Of a DNA stretch of 64,000 bases, positions 6,341 through 11,480 are shown one piece after another; the stretch's first letter is position 1; each line of letters begins with the position of its first letter. Both the position numbers and the translations under genes were made by a program. Under the pieces are notes generated by a model. It worked only from the letters and a program-made list of their open reading frames with translations. It searched no databases and was not told where the DNA came from. Location: positions 1 to 64,000 of IMG/VR virus record IMGVR_UViG_3300022591_000004. One strand, given 5' to 3'. Source of the stretch: a virus.

Positions 6341-6420
6341 GTTTGTGTTGGGTGGCTGGGTGGGGTGGTGGTTGTTTCCTTTAATACTTTCGTAGCTCGC
6401 TTACTCGCTTCGACACAAAC
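6341..6420. repeat. Inverted-repeat element, copy 2 (80 bp)
   Basis: Left arm GTTTGTGTTGG (6341-6351) and right arm CGACACAAAC (6411-6420). The interior is G-rich on the left, with CTCGCTTACTCGC beside the right arm as in copy 1, so it has the same orientation as copy 1. Followed by ATTCGCAAAACGGACATTTC. Confidence 0.75.
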
Positions 6421-6444
6421 ATTCGCAAAACGGACATTTCGGGC

Positions 6445-6478
6445 TGTGGATAACCTGGTGTGGATAAAGATATACACA
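6445..6478 (+). promoter_or_regulatory. DnaA-box-like array
   Basis: TGTGGATAA at 6445 and 6459 (14 bp apart) and an opposed ATATACACA at 6470. Confidence 0.65.
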
Positions 6479-6490
6479 GGGCGAGAGTTA

Positions 6491-6518
6491 TTGACTTCTA
6501 CGATAACAAGAGTATTGT
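6491..6518 (+). promoter_or_regulatory. Promoter P3 (TTGACT-N16-TATTGT)
   Basis: Followed by a leader CTCTGTAAGGCAAATAAC almost identical to the leader after P4, including a second purine-rich GAAGGAGAG ribosome site. Confidence 0.65.
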
Positions 6519-6556
6519 CCTCTCTGTAAGGCAAATAACTACTACAGAAGGAGAGA

Positions 6557-6724
6557 ATGATGATTCAGTCACCATTCACGTCACAGGAAGTCCGTAAGCT
6601 GTTCGTCCTCGTCTGCGCTTCACCAGATATTGAGATGAAGGAAGCCATCGAGCTTCTCAACAAGTTGGATTCTTTGCATATCGCCACCAAGGGCGTCGAA
6701 TATTATGAAAGTCAGGGGGTGTGA
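6557..6724 (+). CDS. Hypothetical protein, 55 aa
   Basis: Tandem ATG starts after GAAGGAGAG. MIQSPFTSQEVRKLFVLV... is largely helical with a C-terminal charged strand. Not recognised. First gene after P3. Confidence 0.6.
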   Translation: MMIQSPFTSQEVRKLFVLVCASPDIEMKEAIELLNKLDSLHIATKGVEYYESQGV

Positions 6725-6725
6725 G

Positions 6726-7007
6726 GTGAAAACACTGGCGGATTTTAAGCGCGCACTTACTGTAGGCACTGAAGTAGAACTACTTAGCTTAGCAAAGAAC
6801 GTCAAGGGTGGGCGCTTGCAGGTTGGTATGGTGCGCCGAGTCACCAAGGCAGATACCACTGGCGTGTACTTGCAAACCGAAGGACTCGAAGGTCGAGGTT
6901 CATTCTTAGGTTGGGATAAGGCTAAAGATTGGGTGTTTGACGGCGATAGGGCTATTAATATCGTCTGGGGCTATTCATACCGAGTATTGAATAAAGAGGG
7001 CAGCTAA
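6726..7007 (+). CDS. Hypothetical beta-rich protein, 93 aa
   Basis: GTG start (VKTLADFKRALTVGTEVELL) two bases after the preceding stop and behind AGGGGG; the slightly longer ATG frame overlaps the upstream gene and is less likely. Its barrel-like pattern (GTEVELL...GRLQVGMVRRVTKA) and the WDKAKDWVF segment suggest a small beta protein. Not assigned. Confidence 0.65.
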   Translation: MKTLADFKRALTVGTEVELLSLAKNVKGGRLQVGMVRRVTKADTTGVYLQTEGLEGRGSFLGWDKAKDWVFDGDRAINIVWGYSYRVLNKEGS

Positions 7008-7021
7008 TACTTAGCTAAGTT

Positions 7022-7039
7022 GAGGGGCGAAAGCCCCTC
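7022..7039 (+). terminator. GAAA-loop hairpin after the P3 operon
   Basis: GAGGGGC-GAAA-GCCCCTC, perfect 7 bp. No T-run. Followed by AATTCTCAG, as after the 6279 hairpin, so the two 3' ends share a design. Confidence 0.6.
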
Positions 7040-7058
7040 AGCCAATTCTCAGGAAAAT

Positions 7059-7138
7059 GTTTGTGTTGACCGAGCGAGCAGCGAGGGCAATCAGTGGCTG
7101 GCATGGGCATATACCTGCATATATCAACCGACACAAAC
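7059..7138. repeat. Inverted-repeat element, copy 3 (80 bp), interior inverted
   Basis: Left arm GTTTGTGTTG (7059-7068) and right arm CGACACAAAC (7129-7138). Read on the plus strand the interior begins CGAGCGAGCAGCGAG and ends TATATCAAC; its reverse complement (GTTGATATAT...CATGCCAGCCA...CTCGCTGCTCGCTCG) aligns along its length with the interior of copy 1. So the middle lies in the opposite orientation although the outer flanks keep theirs. Confidence 0.75.
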
Positions 7139-7165
7139 AATTCGGACATTTCAGACAAATTGGGC

Positions 7166-7199
7166 TGTGGATAACTCGTTGGGGATAAAGTTATACACA
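7166..7199 (+). promoter_or_regulatory. DnaA-box-like array
   Basis: TGTGGATAA (7166) and TGGGGATAA (7180), 14 bp apart, then an opposed perfect TTATACACA at 7191. Confidence 0.65.
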
Positions 7200-7211
7200 A
7201 GGGGAGAGTAT

Positions 7212-7239
7212 TTGACATATCTATAGAAAGCGATAGTCT
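7212..7239 (+). promoter_or_regulatory. Promoter P4 (TTGACA-N16-TAGTCT)
   Basis: The -35 hexamer is consensus. The leader CTCTTTGTAAGGCAAACAACCAC matches that of P3. It drives 7287-8018. Confidence 0.65.
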
Positions 7240-7286
7240 TCTCTTTGTAAGGCAAACAACCACTCTAGAAAGAGAGTAAAGGCAAA

Positions 7287-7535
7287 ATGGCAAAACTTCT
7301 ACCACGCTTTGAGGTAAAGGTTACCGCAGAGTATCACTACGAGTCCGAGGACTTTGATACCGAAGGCAACCTTACCCGCGAAACTGTCGAGAATGACGCA
7401 AGTATCGCTTTCTACGACAATGTTAATAATGCCGAAATCTACTCAACCGAGATTACCAAGTCTTGGTTCGAGTGCGAGGATTGCGGCGAAGATGATGTCG
7501 AAGAAGACCACGAGTGCGAAAACGAGGCTGAGTAA
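7287..7535 (+). CDS. Acidic hypothetical protein with a CxxC-type tail
   Basis: 82 aa, strongly acidic. A beta-like first part (FEVKVTAEYHYESEDFD) is followed by a C-terminal WFECEDCGEDD...HEC that could bind zinc through C-x2-C plus HxC. The stop overlaps the next start. Not recognised. Confidence 0.65.
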   Translation: MAKLLPRFEVKVTAEYHYESEDFDTEGNLTRETVENDASIAFYDNVNNAEIYSTEITKSWFECEDCGEDDVEEDHECENEAE

Positions 7536-7768
7536 TGACACGCAAGGACTACCAGCTTATTGCTAAGACTATTTCAGACTTCCGCTACGAGGGTACGGAG
7601 TTCCGTGACCCTGTAATGATTGCCCTGATTGACCGTCTTGGGGCGCGTATTTGTGAGGCGTTGGAAAACGAAAATCCGCGCTTTAACGCCGATAAATTTC
7701 TAGAGGCTATGGAATACGGAAAACGCCCTACCACCGATGAAATCGTCATGCGAGCGTGGGGGTCGTAA
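7535..7768 (+). CDS. Conserved small phage protein (MTRKDYQLIA family)
   Basis: 77 aa. MTRKDYQLIAKTI...CEALENENPRFNADKFLEAM is a pattern I recall from many small phage proteins of unrelated hosts; the conserved ENPRF(N/D) is present. Entirely helical. Function unknown. The start overlaps the previous stop (TAATG). Confidence 0.75.
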   Translation: MTRKDYQLIAKTISDFRYEGTEFRDPVMIALIDRLGARICEALENENPRFNADKFLEAMEYGKRPTTDEIVMRAWGS

Positions 7769-7821
7769 TGAAAACCACCGAAGACTACTACAAGGCTTAT
7801 TACAAGGGAGAAATAGCGTGA
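7768..7821 (+). CDS. Micropeptide, 17 aa
   Basis: MKTTEDYYKAYYKGEIA begins in TAATG with the preceding stop and ends in GTGA with the next start. Such exact bridging suggests it is translated, possibly only to carry ribosomes to the next gene. Confidence 0.4.
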   Translation: MKTTEDYYKAYYKGEIA

Positions 7822-8018
7822 AAAAAGGCATTAAAGAAGTCCTTCAGATTGCTCTAGAAGAAGCTGACGACTATAGCTACGTCCTAACACAGGAACAAGC
7901 CGCAGAACATCGGGGCGCAAAATACGCTCTATACGAGGTTTATCAGTATCTCTTTGATGAGTCATACCAGACCGAGCGTGACAAGCGCCTAGAGGCTAAA
8001 CAGAGTTCTCCCGCGTAA
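7818..8018 (+). CDS. Hypothetical helical protein, 66 aa
   Basis: GTG start behind AAGGGAG; the ATG of the longer frame lies in the upstream gene and is rejected. KKGIKEVLQIALEEADD...RDKRLEAKQ is helical and charged. Last gene of the P4 operon. Not recognised. Confidence 0.6.
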   Translation: MKKGIKEVLQIALEEADDYSYVLTQEQAAEHRGAKYALYEVYQYLFDESYQTERDKRLEAKQSSPA

Positions 8019-8054
8019 GTTATTTGCCTTTCTGACGCGGTTGAGATGGGACAT

Positions 8055-8090
8055 AGAGCGGAGACTACCCTTCGCTCTTTGTTCATTTTA
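8055..8090 (+). terminator. Terminator of the P4 operon
   Basis: AGAGCG / CGCTCT stem with a 12-base loop followed by TTGTTCATTTT. Confidence 0.6.
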
Positions 8091-8118
8091 GTAGAAAATT
8101 CGCGCCTAAGCGCCAAAA

Positions 8119-8218
8119 GTTTGTGTTGGTCACTCCTTGATATGGTCATATATGTGCATAATGTGCTGTGCTGGCTATCACACGTGACAAAACCCACCCA
8201 CCCGCTACCAACACAAAC
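8119..8218. repeat. Inverted-repeat element, copy 4 (100 bp)
   Basis: Arms GTTTGTGTTGG(T) at 8119-8130 and (A)CCAACACAAAC at 8207-8218 are perfect over 12 bp. The interior starts with CTTGATATGGTCATATATGTG and has GTGCTGGCT in the middle, so it lies in the copy 1 orientation but is about 20 bp longer. Inside is TTGATA (8137) N16 TAATGT (8159), which fits the promoter pattern of this region. Confidence 0.75.
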
Positions 8219-8257
8219 ATTGCCAGCCTTGTCAAATCTGAGAGTTAGCTGAGAGAG

Positions 8258-8280
8258 TTATCCACAGAGAGTTATCCACA
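8258..8280 (-). promoter_or_regulatory. Pair of perfect DnaA boxes
   Basis: TTATCCACA at 8258 and 8272, again 14 bp apart but in the opposite orientation to the other arrays. Confidence 0.7.
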
Positions 8281-8335
8281 GGCTGCGAGCGCCCAAGTGG
8301 GCAAATATCGACAAATTGACATGTAAATAAAGAGA

Positions 8336-8351
8336 TGTTTCACGTGAAACG
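8336..8351. promoter_or_regulatory. parS-like ParB binding site
   Basis: TGTTTCACGTGAAACG differs from the bacterial chromosomal parS consensus TGTTTCACGTGAAACA only at the last base, and its core GTTTCACGTGAAAC is a perfect 14 bp palindrome. ParB (Spo0J) proteins of actinobacteria and firmicutes bind this sequence. Only one copy was found in the window. Confidence 0.85.
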
Positions 8352-8473
8352 CTGATTCGGCTACTATTTAGCTGAGTAGAGAGAGTAAGCGGTGGTAAGA
8401 CCAGATTGCTGGGGGTATCCCGAGTGTTCCTATCGCATAGCCTGAGAAGAAGCTGAGTGAGAGCTGAGAGAGA

Positions 8474-8510
8474 CTATCCCTATCCCCTTCCCTATCCCTA
8501 TACCTATATA
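8474..8510. repeat. CCCTAT-type short tandem repeats
   Basis: CTATCCCTATCCCC is followed by TTCCCTATCCCTATACC, giving four or five irregular pyrimidine-rich hexamers next to A/T-rich DNA. Possibly iteron-like or melting-related. Confidence 0.5.
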
Positions 8511-8555
8511 AAGAAAGGCTCAGAATCGCTTAGGCGCGAAATTTTTATAGGGGGT

Positions 8556-8592
8556 TGTGGATAACTGCTTGTGGATAAACACCTGTGGATAA
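8556..8592 (+). promoter_or_regulatory. Three perfect DnaA-like boxes at 14 bp spacing
   Basis: TGTGGATAA at 8556, 8570 and 8584, the most regular array in the window. An A/T-rich ACTATTTATTTATC follows. Confidence 0.75.
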
Positions 8593-8613
8593 CTATTTAT
8601 TTATCGTGGTGTG

Positions 8614-8642
8614 TTGCATTATCCCTTTTTATCCCCTAGTGT
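8614..8642 (+). promoter_or_regulatory. Promoter P5 (TTGCAT-N17-TAGTGT)
   Basis: Lies just after the triple box array and ahead of the long operon from 8730 to 12949. Same hexamer style as P1-P4. Confidence 0.55.
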
Positions 8643-8729
8643 CCTGTCTATCAGGTTATGAGTGATAACAAGTAAGCGATTAGGTAGCCCTAGTCCACCT
8701 GATACACCTACCACAACGAAAGGCAACAC

Positions 8730-9023
8730 ATGAACCTCACACAAAAGCAAAATGTCGCTAAAAGCCTGAAAAACGCTAAGGGTATCGCGTGGGATACCTG
8801 CCATAAGATTTATATTCTTATGGACGATAATCAAATGGAACTCATGCGCGGTTATGGCTATGACCCATTGGTTAGCTCAGTAGATACTACCCCTGACGAG
8901 ATGTTGGCTCTTATCGAGGATTGGTTCGACAATTCGTGCGACCTACGTTTCATTGACTCTGTAACTACTGACACCGAGAATCCTAACGCGGGATTTCTTA
9001 CTGTTGTAGGGCAGGATTTCTAA
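8730..9023 (+). CDS. Conserved small phage protein, 97 aa
   Basis: MNLTQKQNVAKSLKNAKGIAWD then CHKIYILMDDNQMELMRGYGYD: a helix followed by a basic strand-turn, then an acidic helix. I associate the (GI.WD.CHKIY) pattern with conserved proteins of unknown function in actinobacterial phages. AAAGG precedes the ATG; first gene after P5. Confidence 0.65.
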   Translation: MNLTQKQNVAKSLKNAKGIAWDTCHKIYILMDDNQMELMRGYGYDPLVSSVDTTPDEMLALIEDWFDNSCDLRFIDSVTTDTENPNAGFLTVVGQDF

Positions 9024-9355
9024 TGAGCTATATAAAGAGCCTATTAGAGGATATTAACGCCGAGTGCGAGAACGAAAATATCCCTGTCAAGGCGTTTATT
9101 GCTTATCTAGATAATGACCATATCCCGCTAGGGGAGTGGCAAGACCATATTCCTAACTTCCATGAGGCTTACGTAGGTAAGTACGATTCGGTCGCGGATT
9201 TTGCTTCTGATATGGCTGAGCGCTTGGGCGTATTTACTGAGGCTAGTAGTTATGACTCTTTCTTGGTTCGATACTTTGATTTCGAGGCTTGGGGGCGCGA
9301 TTTATTACAGGGTGATTACTGGGAGATTGACGGTTACTACTTTGGGAGTTACTAA
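9023..9355 (+). CDS. ArdA-like antirestriction protein (short form)
   Basis: 110 aa. EAYVGKYDSVADFASDMAE, then RYFDFEAWGRDLLQGDYWEIDGYYFGSY, matches the second half of ArdA (Y-G-Y-D-S...DFA...YFDxExxxRDLxxxDY). ArdA proteins mimic B-form DNA and block type I restriction enzymes; strong acidity fits. Classical ArdA is about 165 aa with an extra N-terminal domain, so this is a shortened relative. Overlaps the previous stop (TAATG). Confidence 0.75.
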   Translation: MSYIKSLLEDINAECENENIPVKAFIAYLDNDHIPLGEWQDHIPNFHEAYVGKYDSVADFASDMAERLGVFTEASSYDSFLVRYFDFEAWGRDLLQGDYWEIDGYYFGSY

Positions 9356-9356
9356 G

Positions 9357-9542
9357 ATGAATACACGTCACCACCACGATACCGTCAAGATTCTGTATGA
9401 CGAGTCGGTGCTATGCCTACCGTGTTGGAACGGTCAAGAGGGCGCGATTATCAGCACCGAAGAACGTTGCCCCGAGTGTAGTGGGGCGGATATTCAGGAC
9501 AAGATTACCGAGTGCGATAGTTGCGGAGAGGTTATTAACTAA
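9357..9542 (+). CDS. Three-knuckle zinc-ribbon protein
   Basis: 61 aa. Three C-x2-C pairs (C20/C23, C38/C41, C53/C56) suggest one or two zinc sites. Start taken just after the previous stop; the longer frame is an out-of-context extension through the ArdA gene. Role unknown. Confidence 0.7.
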   Translation: MNTRHHHDTVKILYDESVLCLPCWNGQEGAIISTEERCPECSGADIQDKITECDSCGEVIN

Positions 9543-9543
9543 G

Positions 9544-9813
9544 ATGAATAAATGTTACGAATGCGGTTGGTCGGATTCTGATATGGGATTCTTCACCGAA
9601 GAAGCGGGCAAACTGTATTGCTCACTTCACCGCTCGCTATCCATGCAAGAGCTTTCCGAGCTGACCCATGAGACTCAGGTCGAGCGCTTTGGGTTCTGCA
9701 CCTGTGAGGAACAAGAGAACTTTCCTTACTCAGATTGTCCTAGACCCGAGCCCGAAGAAAAAAACGACTGGTCACTCTACGGAGTGCAGAAAGGATACGA
9801 AGACCATGCTTAA
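9544..9813 (+). CDS. Cys-rich hypothetical protein, 89 aa
   Basis: MNKCYECGWSDSDMG... with C4-x2-C7 and YCSLH forming a likely N-terminal zinc knuckle, then a second Cys group (FCTCEEQEN...DCPRPEPEE). The ATG follows the previous stop (TAAG ATG). Not recognised. Confidence 0.65.
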   Translation: MNKCYECGWSDSDMGFFTEEAGKLYCSLHRSLSMQELSELTHETQVERFGFCTCEEQENFPYSDCPRPEPEEKNDWSLYGVQKGYEDHA

Positions 9814-10060
9814 AGTAAGCTCAGTAAAGCACGAAGACACCGCTTGGGACAAGTTTATTAACCTTACTTATGAAGGTAATGAGTACCGCGCTATTCTCCA
9901 TTGGGATAAGTGGGAAGGGTACGAACTGGTGAGCTTTACAAACCCTAAGGGTGAATGGATTGACACGCCTGAGTGGGCTGTTGATTGGGAAGAACACAAC
10001 GAGAAGAGCCTTAACTATCTATTAGATGAGTTGAGCGACGAAAAACTAAAGGAGAACTAA
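9806..10060 (+). CDS. Hypothetical protein, 84 aa
   Basis: The ATG lies in the end of the upstream gene behind GAAAGGATACGAAG. Beta strands with many Trp (HWDKWEGYELVSF...WIDTPEWAVDWEEH) then an acidic helix. Not recognised. Confidence 0.6.
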   Translation: MLKVSSVKHEDTAWDKFINLTYEGNEYRAILHWDKWEGYELVSFTNPKGEWIDTPEWAVDWEEHNEKSLNYLLDELSDEKLKEN

Positions 10061-10062
10061 AC

Positions 10063-10494
10063 ATGGGATACACACACTACTTTCAGATTCATAAAGAGAT
10101 TGCACCTACGCGCTGGAGCTACTTTATCAAGGGCGCAAATACTATCCTAAGCCACGCATGGGACTTTGCCCTAGAGGGTGAGCTTAATAGTGAGGTCGTA
10201 GTTATCAACGGCATAGGTGAAGAGGGGCATGAGACCCTGTTTATTAGTAGGACTAATACACGCTGGGAATTCGTCAAGACCGCCAAGAAACCTTATGATG
10301 ATGTGGTTACGGCTATCTTAATCCTAGCTCGTTATGTCTTTGATGAAGACTCCTTCTCCCTATCTTCTGACGGTTCATGGTCAGATTGGTCGCTAGGGCG
10401 CGAATTATTTACTGAGGCTATGTTCTTAGAACCTGCCGAGCAAACCGTATTCGGCAACACCAAGCACGTCTTTCCTGAGAGGACTCTCGCATAA
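10063..10494 (+). CDS. Conserved phage/bacterial protein (MGYTHYF family)
   Basis: 143 aa. MGYTHYF, an ETLFISR strand and FVKTAKKPYDDVVTAILILA match a widespread family of uncharacterised proteins on phages and plasmids that begin MGYTHYW. Full length for that family. AAGGAG upstream. No known activity. Confidence 0.8.
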   Translation: MGYTHYFQIHKEIAPTRWSYFIKGANTILSHAWDFALEGELNSEVVVINGIGEEGHETLFISRTNTRWEFVKTAKKPYDDVVTAILILARYVFDEDSFSLSSDGSWSDWSLGRELFTEAMFLEPAEQTVFGNTKHVFPERTLA

Positions 10495-10973
10495 TGCACA
10501 CACTACATTGGATTGCGGTAGAGGCAGATAATGAACCTGAGGCTTTCTCAAAGGCACAAACAGAGATGATTAGCGCGGAAGGCATGTGGTGGGACTGGTA
10601 TGACAATTCTATTGGCGGTCGCTGGGCTAATAATGATTGGTGCAAAATCTATCAAGGCAAAGATATCTTGATTGGTTTAGACCATGTTAAGACTAATCGT
10701 AAAGAAGAAGTTGAGAGAGCGTTAGAGAAGATAGACCTATCTGAGTTTGAGTCTCAACTTAATAATTATGACGGAGAAGATGTAGTCACTACCGATTACT
10801 CCCTGAACCTATGGCGTATTAAAAAGCTCGCGCAGTTATTAGACGGAGAGTGGAATTGCGACTCTTACTTCTATGACATGGTTTATGGAAGCGCGAATAT
10901 GGCAGACCTATTAAAGCGCATAGAGTCTGACCCTGATAAGCAGTTCCTCGTCCCTATTGACTTTCACTTTTAA
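10494..10973 (+). CDS. Conserved hypothetical phage protein, 159 aa
   Basis: An N-terminal segment HTLHWIAVEADNEPEAF is followed by WWDWYDNSIGGRWANNDW, a W-D-W-Y...GGRW motif I recall from proteins next to the MGYTHY family in other phages. Overlaps that gene (TAATG), which supports a functional pair. Activity unknown. Confidence 0.7.
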   Translation: MHTLHWIAVEADNEPEAFSKAQTEMISAEGMWWDWYDNSIGGRWANNDWCKIYQGKDILIGLDHVKTNRKEEVERALEKIDLSEFESQLNNYDGEDVVTTDYSLNLWRIKKLAQLLDGEWNCDSYFYDMVYGSANMADLLKRIESDPDKQFLVPIDFHF

Positions 10974-10984
10974 GGAGAACAACA

Positions 10985-11059
10985 ATGAATAACGACGAAA
11001 ATGGTCTAAACATATCTCAGTTTAATATCATAGATATAAAAGTGGAAGCAGGAGAATAA
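10985..11059 (+). CDS. Micropeptide, 24 aa
   Basis: MNNDENGLNISQFNIIDIK... with AAGGAG upstream of the ATG and a TAATG overlap with the HTH gene. Could be a leader peptide for the regulator. Confidence 0.45.
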   Translation: MNNDENGLNISQFNIIDIKVEAGE

Positions 11060-11223
11060 TGGAGAAGTTTTATACACCCGCGCAGGTAGCCGAGGCTATG
11101 TCTGTCACAAGAGAGACTATCTATAAGCTGATTAAAGAGGGCAAACTGAACTCATATAAGTTTGGCGGAATGGTACGCATATCAGAGTCACAACTAAGAG
11201 AAGCATTGGAGAGTACCAAGTGA
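11059..11223 (+). CDS. Excisionase/MerR-type helix-turn-helix protein
   Basis: 54 aa: FYTPAQVAEAMSVTRETIYKLI then GKLNSYKFGGMVRISESQL, the winged HTH of the excisionase family (HTH_17), with the recognition helix around residues 16-26 and a C-terminal wing. It would bind DNA as a regulator or recombination directionality factor. No integrase or invertase is seen in the window. AGGAG before the ATG. Confidence 0.8.
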   Translation: MEKFYTPAQVAEAMSVTRETIYKLIKEGKLNSYKFGGMVRISESQLREALESTK

Positions 11224-11480
11224 ACTCAACACAAACCACGCCGATTGGCGCGACAGTAATGATTCGCTGGAAGGATATGCCTGAGGAGTTACAGTTTCAG
11301 GAATATATCTCTTTTGGGGAGTACGACGAAGATAGCGAGCAAGATGGTTTTGGCGTTGATGATTTCTTTATCTTCAGCTATGTAGATAGCCTAGAGGAGT
11401 TGCAACGCATGGAAGGAAAGCTAGATAATCTTAATTTTGATTGGTTACTAACAGAAATCGGAGAAGTGCATTATGCGTAA
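11220..11480 (+). CDS. Acidic hypothetical protein, 86 aa
   Basis: GTG start in the HTH gene's stop (GTGA). Strongly acidic centre (SFGEYDEDSEQDGFGVDD), a composition seen in DNA mimics, but no family match. Its end overlaps the protease start by eight bases. Confidence 0.6.
   Translation: MNSTQTTPIGATVMIRWKDMPEELQFQEYISFGEYDEDSEQDGFGVDDFFIFSYVDSLEELQRMEGKLDNLNFDWLLTEIGEVHYA

Larger units (their letters stand above)
8019..8729. other. Candidate replication-origin and partition region (711 bp, no gene)
   Basis: This gap holds, in order: a terminator (8055), inverted-repeat copy 4 (8119-8218), two opposed DnaA-like boxes (8258, 8272), a parS site (8336), purine-rich GAGAGCTGAGAG repeats (about 8442-8472), a CCCTAT-repeat tract (8474-8510), an A/T-rich stretch, three DnaA-like boxes (8556, 8570, 8584), another A/T-rich stretch and promoter P5. 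The combination resembles chromosomal or plasmid origins. No coding frame of note. Confidence 0.5.

Noticed and set aside
8177-8188. A second parS-like palindrome with a CACGTG core
   Set aside because: TCACACGTGAC has the CACGTG core but the flanking GTTT/AAAC arms are not symmetric, so it fits parS poorly; it also lies in the interior of repeat copy 4.
5047-8218. Integron attC sites as the identity of the inverted repeats
   Set aside because: The ends do not fit the GTTRRRY/RYYYAAC core pattern, and no integron integrase is seen.
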